A stretch of 64,000 bases of DNA. Origin: Roseicitreum antarcticum (lineage in GTDB: Bacteria; Pseudomonadota; Alphaproteobacteria; Rhodobacterales; Rhodobacteraceae). The DNA lies in NCBI RefSeq assembly GCF_014681765.1, contig NZ_CP061498.1:3113501-3177500 (forward strand), written 5' to 3'. The notes beneath the pieces are model-generated. The model did not search any database and was not told the origin of the DNA. It worked only from the letters and a program-made list of their open reading frames with translations. Made by a program: the position numbers and the translations under genes. This document shows positions 7,926 through 15,766 of this stretch, in pieces; position 1 is the first letter of the stretch; each line of letters opens with the position of its first letter.

Positions 7926-9116
7926 ATGTCTGTTGCAATTCCGTCGATTTTGCCTACCTACAATCGCGCGCCGCTCCGGTTCGAGCGTGGCGAAGGCTCT
8001 TGGCTGACCACCGATGATGGGGCCAGATACCTGGATTTCGCCGCCGGGATCGCGGTGAACGCGCTGGGCCATGCCCATCCTGAACTGGTCGCTGCGCTGA
8101 CCGAACAGGCCCAGAAATTGTGGCATGTTTCAAACCTTTACGAGATTCCGGCCCAGACAAAACTGGCCGATTTGCTGGTGAAGCACACTTTTGCCGACAC
8201 GGTTTTCTTCACCAATTCGGGTACCGAAGCTGCCGAACTCGGCATCAAGATGGTGCGCAAGTACTGGTCCGAAAATGCCGAGGCGCGGTCAACCATCCTG
8301 ACGTTCGAGGGGGCGTTTCACGGCCGCTCGACCGGGGCGATCGCCGCCTCAGGCTCCGAGAAGATGACGAAAGGCTACGGCCCGCTGATGCCCGGCTTCA
8401 AGGTTCTGCCCTGGGGCGACATGGACGCGCTGCGCGCGGCCATGGACGGCAGCGTCGCCGCCGTGATGCTGGAGACCATTCAGGGCGAGGGGGGGATTCG
8501 CGTCCTGCCCAATACCTACCTGCGCGGCCTGCGCGACCTGTGCGATGAAACCGGCGCGCTCATGGTGCTCGACGAAGTGCAGTGCGGCATGGGGCGCAGC
8601 GGAAAACTCTTTGCACATCAATGGTCTGGCGTCGCCCCCGACATCATGATGGTGGCAAAGGGCATCGGCGGCGGCTTCCCTCTGGGCGCGCTTCTGGCCA
8701 CCCAGAATGCGGCGCGGGGCATGACGGCAGGCACCCATGGCTCGACCTATGGTGGCAATCCGCTGGCCTGCGCGGTCGGTGCGCGTGTCATGGAAATCGT
8801 GACCCGGCCCACCTTTCTGGCCGAGGTGCAGCGCAAATCCAAGCTGCTCACCCGGCATCTGAACGGCCTTGTCACCGCGCATTCCCATGTGTTCGAGGAA
8901 GTGCGCGGCAAGGGGCTTTTGCTGGGGCTGAAATGCCGGGTGCCGGTTGCGGATGTGCTGGAGGCGAATTACGCGCAGCACCTTCTTGCCGTTCCCGCCG
9001 CCGATAACGTGCTGCGGCTTTTGCCGCCGCTGAACATCAGCGATTCGGATATATTTGAAGGCATTGCCCGCCTCGACCGTGCCGCCGCCACCATATCCAA
9101 GGTGGAACCCGCCTGA
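7926..9116 (+). CDS. argD: Acetylornithine/succinyldiaminopimelate-type aminotransferase
   Basis: 396-residue class-III PLP aminotransferase. It makes N-acetylornithine from N-acetylglutamate semialdehyde in arginine synthesis, with glutamate as amino donor. Seen: GIAVNALGHAHP near the N-terminus, FTNSGTEAAE for cofactor phosphate binding (residues 95-104), LDEVQCGMGRSG, and the PLP Lys245 in MVAKGIGGGFPLGA. The start at 7926 follows GAAGGGGCC; a longer frame reaches upstream but that part has no homology. argF follows 103 bp downstream on the same strand, so the two probably form an arginine operon. Confidence 0.95.
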   Translation: MSVAIPSILPTYNRAPLRFERGEGSWLTTDDGARYLDFAAGIAVNALGHAHPELVAALTEQAQKLWHVSNLYEIPAQTKLADLLVKHTFADTVFFTNSGTEAAELGIKMVRKYWSENAEARSTILTFEGAFHGRSTGAIAASGSEKMTKGYGPLMPGFKVLPWGDMDALRAAMDGSVAAVMLETIQGEGGIRVLPNTYLRGLRDLCDETGALMVLDEVQCGMGRSGKLFAHQWSGVAPDIMMVAKGIGGGFPLGALLATQNAARGMTAGTHGSTYGGNPLACAVGARVMEIVTRPTFLAEVQRKSKLLTRHLNGLVTAHSHVFEEVRGKGLLLGLKCRVPVADVLEANYAQHLLAVPAADNVLRLLPPLNISDSDIFEGIARLDRAAATISKVEPA

Positions 9117-9132
9117 ACCCTGGCGCCAACCC

Positions 9133-9161
9133 TTCCGCCCGGCGCAAGATTCCGGGCGGAA
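9133..9161. other. Strong hairpin between argD and argF
   Basis: Perfect 10-bp stem TTCCGCCCGG / CCGGGCGGAA with a 9-nt loop, 16 bp after the argD stop. It is followed by A residues, not T, on the coding strand, so it is unlikely to stop transcription; it may stabilise the argD mRNA end or mark a processing site. Confidence 0.6.
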
Positions 9162-9219
9162 AAACAACGGCTTGTCCCGTCTGGCGCCCATCTGACGCTG
9201 ATTTGAGAAGTGACCGACC

Positions 9220-10146
9220 ATGAACCATTTTCTGGACATCCATTTGACCGATCCGCAGGATCTGCGCGGCATGATCAATGCTGCAGCGGCGATGAAATCG
9301 GCCCGCAACGGCCAGCCAAAGGCGCTGCCGGACGCCGAGCAGCCGCTGGCGGGCCGCATGGTCGCGTTGATCTTCGAGAAACCCTCGACCCGCACCCGCG
9401 TCAGTTTCGACGTGGGTGCACGCCAGATGGGCGCCCAGACCATGGTGCTGTCCGGTTCGGAAATGCAGTTGGGCCATGGTGAGACGATCGCCGACACCGC
9501 CCGCGTGTTGTCGCGCTATGTCGATCTCATCATGATCCGCACGTTCGAGGAAACCGTGCTTCAGGAACTGGCCGAATTTGCCAGCGTCCCGGTCATCAAC
9601 GGGCTCACCAACCGCACCCATCCCTGCCAGATCATGGCCGATATCCTGACCTTCGAGGAACATCGTGGCCCCATCGCGGGCAAGAAAGTTGTCTGGTCGG
9701 GCGACGGCAACAATGTCTGCGCTTCGCTGATCCACGCGGCCGGACAATTCGGTTTTGACCTGACGTTTACCGGCCCGCAAACCCTTGATCCGGAACATGA
9801 ATTCATCGAGCGTGCCCGCGCGGCGGGCAGCCGGATCGAGATCGTGCGCGACCCGATCGCTGCGGTAGAGGGCGCTGATCTGGTGGTCACCGACACCTGG
9901 GTCAGCATGCATGACAGCCAGTCCACCAAGGAGCGGCGGCATAACCAGTTGCGCGGCTATCAGGTCAATGCGCACCTGATGGCGGCGGCAAAGCCTGATG
10001 CCCTGTTCATGCATTGCCTCCCCGCGCACCGGGAGGATGAAGTCACGAATGAGGTGATGGACGGCCCGCAATCGGTCGTCTTCGACGAGGCTGAAAACCG
10101 CCTGCACGCCCAAAAAGCCGTGATGCGCTGGTGCCTTGGGATTTAG
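9220..10146 (+). CDS. argF: Ornithine carbamoyltransferase
   Basis: 308 residues, the usual length. It condenses ornithine with carbamoyl phosphate to citrulline in the cytoplasm. Diagnostic motifs are all present: carbamoyl-phosphate loop STRTR (residues 56-60), HPCQ, the ornithine-binding DTWVSM stretch and the catalytic HCLPAHR. The gene follows argD on the same strand and provides the next steps of arginine biosynthesis. It converges on zapE, with a small terminator-like hairpin between them. Confidence 0.97.
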   Translation: MNHFLDIHLTDPQDLRGMINAAAAMKSARNGQPKALPDAEQPLAGRMVALIFEKPSTRTRVSFDVGARQMGAQTMVLSGSEMQLGHGETIADTARVLSRYVDLIMIRTFEETVLQELAEFASVPVINGLTNRTHPCQIMADILTFEEHRGPIAGKKVVWSGDGNNVCASLIHAAGQFGFDLTFTGPQTLDPEHEFIERARAAGSRIEIVRDPIAAVEGADLVVTDTWVSMHDSQSTKERRHNQLRGYQVNAHLMAAAKPDALFMHCLPAHREDEVTNEVMDGPQSVVFDEAENRLHAQKAVMRWCLGI

Positions 10147-10183
10147 GGCGGTTTTCGATAAAAATTGAATAAAATTAGTAGGT

Positions 10184-10200
10184 TGCGCCGTGCTGGCGCA
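10184..10200 (-). terminator. Probable zapE terminator
   Basis: Six-bp stem TGCGCC/GGCGCA with a 5-nt loop, immediately after the zapE stop on the minus strand and followed by a T-rich tract (TAATTTTATTC). The short stem makes it a modest candidate. Confidence 0.5.
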
Positions 10201-10203
10201 GCG

Positions 10204-11283
10204 TCATTCTGCTGCCCAATCCGCGCTCTGCATCTCTTGCAGGCGGCTCACGGTGCGGTCAAATTCAAACGCGCCGGTGCCTTCGGTGTAGATCTGCTCG
10301 GGCCGGTCGGCGGCGGTGATGATCAGCCGGGTTTTTGCCTCGTACAGCGTGTCGATCAGTGTGACGAAGCGCTTTGCCTCGTTGTAATTGCCCATGGAAA
10401 GGCGGGGAATATCCTCCAGGATCAAGACCTTGACCGCCCGGGCAATCGCCAGGTAATCGGCGGGGCCCAGCGGCTGACTGCACAGGTCCCAGAAGCTGGC
10501 GCGCGCGATCCCGTTATGCGCATGGGGCAGGGTGATCTTGCGGCCCTTCAGCGTCAGGGTCAGCGGCAACCCCGGGTCTCCCCCCGTCAGATCGTCCCAG
10601 ATCGCCTGCACCGCCGCCCGCGCCACCGCATCGGCGGGGTGGAAATAGACCTGTGCGCCGCTCAGCCGGTGTTGGCGATAATCTGTGTCGGTAGCCAGTT
10701 CGTGCACCGTCATCCGTTCTGCGATCAGGTCGATGAACGGCACGAACAGGACGCGGTTCAACCCGTTGAGATACAAGTCTTTTGGCGGCCGGTTCGACGT
10801 AGTGACCACGACCACGCCCGCATCGAACAGCCGCTGAAACAGCCGCCCCACGATCATCGCATCGGTAATATCGGTGATCTGCATCTCGTCAAACGCCAGC
10901 AACCGCGTCTCGGCGATGATCGCATCGGCGACGGGTGCCAGCGCGTCTTGCACATTGCGCGCGCGCGCGGCGTGCATGCCGGCGTGGATGTCTTGCATGA
11001 AGGCATGGAAATGCACGCGGCGTTTTTCGGGGATATCGGTCGCAGCGACGAACAGGTCCATCAGCATCGACTTGCCGCGCCCGACCCCGCCCCACAGATA
11101 CAGCCCCTTCGGCGGTGGCGGCGCCTTGGCAAACAGGCCCCGCAGCCCGGACTTGCGCTGTGGCGCCTGCAATTGCTGGCGCAGCGCCTCCAGCAGCGGC
11201 AGTGCGCTGCGTTGCGCAGGGTCGGGGCGCAGGTCGCCGCTGGCCACGCGCGCATCATAGATCTGGGTCAGGGTCTGGGTCAT
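10204..11283 (-). CDS. zapE: Cell division protein ZapE (AFG1-like ATPase)
   Basis: 359-residue P-loop ATPase. Walker A GGVGRGKS (residues 65-72) and Walker B LLAFDEMQ are intact, followed by TTSNRPP (sensor) and the family tail. ZapE/YhcM proteins associate with FtsZ at the division site in E. coli and are related to the mitochondrial AFG1/LACE1 factors; the role in this organism is inferred from homology. The gene stands alone on the minus strand, converging with argF and diverging from the sulfurtransferase gene, so it likely has its own promoter in the 219-bp gap 11284-11502. Confidence 0.93.
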   Translation of the reverse strand: MTQTLTQIYDARVASGDLRPDPAQRSALPLLEALRQQLQAPQRKSGLRGLFAKAPPPPKGLYLWGGVGRGKSMLMDLFVAATDIPEKRRVHFHAFMQDIHAGMHAARARNVQDALAPVADAIIAETRLLAFDEMQITDITDAMIVGRLFQRLFDAGVVVVTTSNRPPKDLYLNGLNRVLFVPFIDLIAERMTVHELATDTDYRQHRLSGAQVYFHPADAVARAAVQAIWDDLTGGDPGLPLTLTLKGRKITLPHAHNGIARASFWDLCSQPLGPADYLAIARAVKVLILEDIPRLSMGNYNEAKRFVTLIDTLYEAKTRLIITAADRPEQIYTEGTGAFEFDRTVSRLQEMQSADWAAE

Positions 11284-11502
11284 GAGGGCTGTTTATCCGC
11301 CTGTGCGCCGCAGGAAAAGGCCCAAAGCCGCACGGGCACGCTTGCACCAGACCGCGCGCCCCGGTACCCATGTCTTCAGGATTAAGCATGTCGCACAGTA
11401 CTGGGAACCGGTTTTACATTCCCCCCCGACATGCGGCAACAAAAGCCTGGGGCGGGGCGCGCATCTGCGACACGCTTCAGTCGTGATCGGAGAATGCAGA
11501 CC

Positions 11503-12354
11503 ATGGCCGTTGATGACCCCAAAACGCTGGTTTCCGCCGATTGGCTGGCCGCACATCTGGGCGATCCCGATCTGCGGGTGCTGGATGCCTCGTGGTACAT
11601 GCCGGGAAGCGACCGCGATGCCCATGCCGAATACATGGCGGCACATATCCCCGGCGCGCGGTTCTTCGACATTGATGAGATTTCCGACCATCGGTCCGAA
11701 TTGCCCCACACCGCCCCGCCGGTCGAGAAATTCATCTCGCGCATGCGGGCGATGGGCGTGGGCGACGGGCATCAAGTGGTGGTCTATGACGGCGCGGGGC
11801 TGTTTTCTGCCGCGCGCGTCTGGTGGCTGTTCCGCCTGATGGGCAAGACCGATATCGCAGTGCTGGACGGCGGGTTTCCCGCGTGGCGCGCGGGCGGTCA
11901 CCCGGTTGAAGACATGCCCCCCATCTTGCGCGACCGCCACATCACCGTGGCGCGTCAGGCGCATCTGATCCGCGATGTATCGCAGGTTGCGGCGGCGTCA
12001 AAGCTGGGCGACTGGCAGATCGTCGATGCGCGCTCGCCCTCGCGGTTCCGCGGCGATGAGCCAGAGCCACGCCCCGGCCTGCGCGCCGGTCACATCCCCA
12101 ATTCCAGCAACCTGCATTATGCGACCCTGTTGAATGCCGACGGCACGATGCGGGACACTGACGCGCTTAAGGCTGCGTTTGACGCGGCCGGCGTGGCGCT
12201 GGACCGCCCTGTCATCACCACCTGCGGCTCGGGCGTGACGGCGGCGATCTTGTCGCTTGCGCTGGAACGGTTGGGCCACCGGCAGCACGCACTCTATGAC
12301 GGCTCATGGTCCGAATGGGGCATGTACCCGGATCTGAAGGTGGTGACGGGATGA
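11503..12354 (+). CDS. sseA: 3-mercaptopyruvate sulfurtransferase (tandem rhodanese)
   Basis: 283 residues comprising two rhodanese domains. The C-terminal domain has the catalytic loop CGSGVTA with Cys241; CG[S/T]G[V/T] loops of this kind are typical of mercaptopyruvate sulfurtransferases rather than thiosulfate rhodaneses (which have CRKGVT). The N-terminal domain (VYDGAGLFSA) lacks the active Cys, as expected. It transfers the sulfur of 3-mercaptopyruvate to thiols or cyanide. The start at 11503 is chosen since GGAG lies 10 nt upstream, whereas the ATG at 11494 would be only 1 nt from it. The stop overlaps the acetyltransferase start. Confidence 0.92.
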   Translation: MAVDDPKTLVSADWLAAHLGDPDLRVLDASWYMPGSDRDAHAEYMAAHIPGARFFDIDEISDHRSELPHTAPPVEKFISRMRAMGVGDGHQVVVYDGAGLFSAARVWWLFRLMGKTDIAVLDGGFPAWRAGGHPVEDMPPILRDRHITVARQAHLIRDVSQVAAASKLGDWQIVDARSPSRFRGDEPEPRPGLRAGHIPNSSNLHYATLLNADGTMRDTDALKAAFDAAGVALDRPVITTCGSGVTAAILSLALERLGHRQHALYDGSWSEWGMYPDLKVVTG

Positions 12355-12917
12355 CGCTTCAGCCCGCAGGCAGCACGGTTCAATACCGCGTCACATGGCT
12401 GGAAATGACGCACCGCCCAAAGGGGGGCTGGCCCCCGGCGCCGCTGGGGATGGATGGCGCGCTGTTGCGGGCCGAGACGCCGCCGGTGTGGTATTTCCTG
12501 TCGCTCTATGACGCCGTGGGCCGCGATTACGCGTGGGAGGACATTCACGCCCGCGAACACGACGATCTGCACGATTGGCTGCAGAGCCCCGATGTCGCCC
12601 TTTACACCTTGATGCAGCAGGGCTGGCCGCATGGTTTCTTCTTGCTCGACTGGCGGGAAAAGGGGGTGTGCGATCTGGCGTATTTCGGGCTGGTGCCTGA
12701 AGCCGTCGGGCGCGGCATGGGCACATGGCTGTTGCGCACCGCGATCCAGACCGGGTGGGACCGTGCGGGCGTGGCGCGCATGACGGTCAACACATGCTCG
12801 CTCGATCATCCGCGCGCGCTGGCGCAATACCAAAAGCACGGCTTCAGCGTGGTCGCGCAGGAAGACCGCAGCCGCGTGCTGACCCGGGACCGCGACACCT
12901 CGCGGATCCCGGAATGA
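12351..12917 (+). CDS. GNAT-family N-acetyltransferase
   Basis: 188 residues; the ATG overlaps the sulfurtransferase stop (ATGA), so translation is coupled. The acetyl-CoA pyrophosphate loop appears as VGRGMGTWLL (residues 119-128), preceded by the LAYFGLVPEA strand, and the fold ends in the common LAQYQKHGFSVV motif. An N-terminal segment rich in Trp/Pro (about residues 1-60) precedes the core fold. The acceptor substrate is unknown; the overlap with sseA hints at sulfur-amino-acid or small-molecule detoxification, but that is only context. Confidence 0.88.
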   Translation: MTLQPAGSTVQYRVTWLEMTHRPKGGWPPAPLGMDGALLRAETPPVWYFLSLYDAVGRDYAWEDIHAREHDDLHDWLQSPDVALYTLMQQGWPHGFFLLDWREKGVCDLAYFGLVPEAVGRGMGTWLLRTAIQTGWDRAGVARMTVNTCSLDHPRALAQYQKHGFSVVAQEDRSRVLTRDRDTSRIPE

Positions 12918-12944
12918 CCGGCGCCATGATGCGGGCGGAACATG

Positions 12945-14137
12945 ATGTTTGAGGCGCTTCCCCCCGCCCAGCCCGATGCGATCATCAAGCTGATGCAGCA
13001 GTTCCGCGATGATCCGCGCGAAGGCAAGGTCGATCTGGGCGTGGGTGTCTACCGCGATGCCCGTGGCCAGACCCCGGTGATGCGCGCCGTGAAAGCGGCC
13101 GAGGGTCGGCTCCTCGCGCATCAGGACACCAAGGCCTATGTGGCGCTGGCGGGCGATGCAGGCTTTCACGCCGCCATGGCGCAACTGGTGCTGGGGCAAG
13201 ATGTGGCGATGGACAGCCTCGCCTGCGCCGCAACGCCGGGCGGGACGGGTGCGCTGCGGCAGGCGTTGGAACTGGTGCGCATGGCGCGTGGCGATGCAAC
13301 CATCTGGGTCTCGGACCCGACATGGCCCAACCACACCGGCCTGATCGCGGCAGCGGGCCTGCGCGCGGCGCGCTACCGCTATCATGATACGGCAGGCGGC
13401 GGGGTGGATTTCGACGGCATGATGGCCGATCTGGCGCAGGTCGGTGCGGGCGATGTGGTCTTGCTGCACGGCTGCTGCCACAACCCCACCGGGGCCGATC
13501 TTTCGGCGGCGCAATGGGCGGCCGTGGCGGATCATCTGGTCGCGCGCGGCGCGCTGCCGCTGGTGGACATGGCCTATCAGGGCTTTGGCACGGGGCTGAA
13601 GGCTGACAGCGCCGGGCTGCGCCATCTGGTGGCCCATCTGCCCGAGGTACTGGTGGGGCCGTGTCCGGCGCCAAGACCTTTGGCCTCTATCGCGAACGTG
13701 TGGGGCTGGTCATGGCCTATGGTCCGCCCGCCCAGCGTGACGGGACGGCCGCTGCGCTGGCCTGGCTGAACCGGCAGAACTTTGCCTTTCCGCCGGACCA
13801 CGGGGCGCGGGTGGTCACGACCATCCTGACCGATGCGGAGCTGCGCGCTGATTGGCAGGCCGAACTGGATGTGATGCGCCTGCGCTTGCAAGACAACCGC
13901 GCCGCGCTGGCCAACGCGCTGGTGGCGGCGACGGACGGGACACCTGCCTTCGGTGCGCTCGCGCGGCAGTCGGGCATGTTCTCGTTGCTGCCGCTGTCAT
14001 CCGTCCAGATCGAGGCGCTGCGCACTGACCATGCCATCTACCTGATCGGCGACGGGCGGATCAACCTGGCCGGAATCAACGACCTGACGTTGCCGCGCGT
14101 GGTGGCGGCGGTTGCCGAGGTCTGGCGCGGGGCTTAG
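12945..14137 (+). pseudogene. tyrB: Aromatic/aspartate aminotransferase, frameshifted
   Basis: A class-I PLP aminotransferase (TyrB/AspC type) split in two frames. The first frame (to about 13654) begins FEALPPAQPDAI and contains the substrate loop DLGVGVYRD, NPTGADLS and the VDMAYQGFG stretch; the second (from about 13661 to 14137) resumes with SGAKTFGLYRERVG, which holds the PLP Lys. Inserting one G into the GGGG run at 13655-13658 restores LVGAVSGAKTFGLY exactly, so a single missing base in a homopolymer explains the break. The reconstructed protein has about 397 residues, normal for the family. It is either a sequencing/assembly error or a recent inactivation: both halves are otherwise undamaged. 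It would transaminate aromatic amino acids or aspartate. The second ATG at 12945 is preferred because family members begin MFEAL. Confidence 0.88.
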
Positions 14138-14228
14138 CCCCGCCACCCGATTGCGCCGGGGCGCAAGACCCCGCGTCGCCAAGCGCCCCGGCGACACGTG
14201 GCAAAGCCCAGACACGCCCCCTTGCGCG

Positions 14229-15443
14229 TTACTTCCGTTCCGGCGCGGCGCTGGCGATCAGGCGGGTCGCAGCCTCGATCGCCCCGGACCCATGCGGAAT
14301 GTCCAGCGCCTTCAGCCCCGCATCCATCACCGCCAGCGCGCCCAGCACCATGTGCGCATTCACATGCCCCATATGCGCCAGCCGGAAATAGCCGTGCCAG
14401 GCCGGATCTTCGGGCGGCGCCATGCCCAGTCCGATTCCCAGCGTCACCCCGGCGGTGTGTTCGCACCAGTCGCGCAAGCGGCTGCCATCGGGCGCGGTCA
14501 GCCGCATCGACGTGACCGAATGCCCCCGGTGCGCCGGATCGGCCATGTTCAGCCGGAACGCACCATCCGCAGCCCAGGCATCGGCGGCGGCCCAGACCGT
14601 GCGCGCCAGCGTGGCATGGCGTGCCCACACATTCTCCAGCCCTTCTTCGTGCACGATCATGTTCAGCGCCTCGCGCAGCCCGTAAAGGTGATGCGTGGGG
14701 GCGGTGCCGTGGAAATACTGGTAGAATTGTTCTGGCTTCGACCGGCTGGTCCAGTCCCAATAGGGCGTGCGCAGATCGGCGGATTTTCCCACGGCCCGCG
14801 CCTTGTCATTGAACCACACGAACGACAGGCCTGGCGGTGTCATCAGCCCCTTCTGGCTGGCCGCGACCATCAGATCGACCCCCCAATCGTCCATCAAGAA
14901 GGTGTCGCAGCCCAGCGACGCGATGCAATCCACCATCAATAGCGCGGGGTGGTTGCAGGCATCCATGCAGGCGCGCAGCGCGGCGATGTCGTTGCGCGCC
15001 GTGCTGGCCGTGTCGACATGGGTGGCCAGAACCGCCTTGATCTTGTGGGCATTGTCGGCTTCCAGCGCTGCGGCCACGCGCGCCAGATCGACGGGAGAGG
15101 CGCGGCCGAAATCCAGCACCTGCGCGTCGATGCCCATGCCGCGCGCCGCCTCGGCCCAGCCCAGCCCGAAGCGGCCCGTTGCCAGCACCAGCGCGGTGTC
15201 GCCCCGGCTGAAGATATTGGCATTCGCCGCTTCCCAGGCTGCATGGCCGTTGCCGATATAGATCGTCACATCGCCGGCCGTTCCCGCGACGCTGCGCAGA
15301 TCTGGGATCATGCTGTCCACCAGATCGACCAGCGCGCCGGTGTAGATATTGGGCGCGGCCCGGTGCATCGCGGCCAGAACACGGTCAGGCATGACCGAAG
15401 GGCCCGGGATGGCAAGGTAGGGACGGCCGTTGCTGAGGGTCAT
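14229..15443 (-). CDS. sgaA: Serine-glyoxylate/alanine-glyoxylate aminotransferase
   Basis: 404-residue class-V PLP aminotransferase, cytosolic. IPGPSVMPDRVLAAM near the N-terminus, GNGHAAWEAA (residues 65-74), VDCIASLGCD, and the PLP Lys198 in AASQKGLMTPPG match serine-glyoxylate aminotransferases that turn serine plus glyoxylate into hydroxypyruvate plus glycine. Such enzymes serve the serine cycle or photorespiratory-type salvage. The start at 15443 is preferred; the long frame upstream runs through the 14-bp and 16-bp tandem repeats and is not coding. Converges with the aminotransferase pseudogene; a gap with repeats separates it from the upstream protease gene. Confidence 0.92.
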   Translation of the reverse strand: MTLSNGRPYLAIPGPSVMPDRVLAAMHRAAPNIYTGALVDLVDSMIPDLRSVAGTAGDVTIYIGNGHAAWEAANANIFSRGDTALVLATGRFGLGWAEAARGMGIDAQVLDFGRASPVDLARVAAALEADNAHKIKAVLATHVDTASTARNDIAALRACMDACNHPALLMVDCIASLGCDTFLMDDWGVDLMVAASQKGLMTPPGLSFVWFNDKARAVGKSADLRTPYWDWTSRSKPEQFYQYFHGTAPTHHLYGLREALNMIVHEEGLENVWARHATLARTVWAAADAWAADGAFRLNMADPAHRGHSVTSMRLTAPDGSRLRDWCEHTAGVTLGIGLGMAPPEDPAWHGYFRLAHMGHVNAHMVLGALAVMDAGLKALDIPHGSGAIEAATRLIASAAPERK

Positions 15444-15568
15444 GGTGCGATGCCTTTGATGCGGTAATTCGGAAGCGTCGACAGATGGATAGGACTGCCC
15501 CCTGCGCGCGTCAATCTGCGATTTTGGCGCAGGTGTCGGGCGCTTGCTGCACGTGCCCAAAGCGGGCC

Positions 15569-15680
15569 GGACGCACAGGCCCGGACGCACAGGCCCGGAC
15601 GCACAGGCCCGGACGCACAGGCCCAGGAGCGCATGAAAACGGGGGCGCATGGAAGCGGGGGCGCATGGAAACGGGGCGCG
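15569..15680. repeat. Two adjacent minisatellites (14 bp x4 and about 16 bp x3)
   Basis: Four perfect GGACGCACAGGCCC units (15569-15624) followed by three imperfect 16-bp units built on GCGCATGGAAACGGGG (about 15629-15680). They occupy the 323-bp gap between two minus-strand genes and precede a terminator hairpin. No open frame here resembles a protein. Confidence 0.93.
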
Positions 15681-15699
15681 CGCAAACCTGTCGTGCATG

Positions 15700-15736
15700 A
15701 AAAGGGGCAGCCCCATCGCTGACGCTGCCCTTTTTT
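15700..15736. terminator. Bidirectional intrinsic terminator after the trypsin-fold gene
   Basis: Stem AAAAGGGGCAGC / GCTGCCCTTTT with one bulged G and a 12-nt loop, flanked by TTTTTT on the plus strand and TTTT on the minus strand. It begins 30 bp beyond the stop of the minus-strand trypsin-fold gene, which it most likely terminates. Confidence 0.75.
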
Positions 15737-15766
15737 AGTGTCTTCAGCGCTGCCCGGGCGGCAGGC

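Noticed and set aside
9133-9161. Intrinsic terminator of argD
   Set aside because: Strong stem, but A residues rather than T follow on the coding strand.
15569-15680. Coding repeat extending the aminotransferase N-terminus
   Set aside because: The long frame through the repeats lacks homology; the family start fits ATG 15443.
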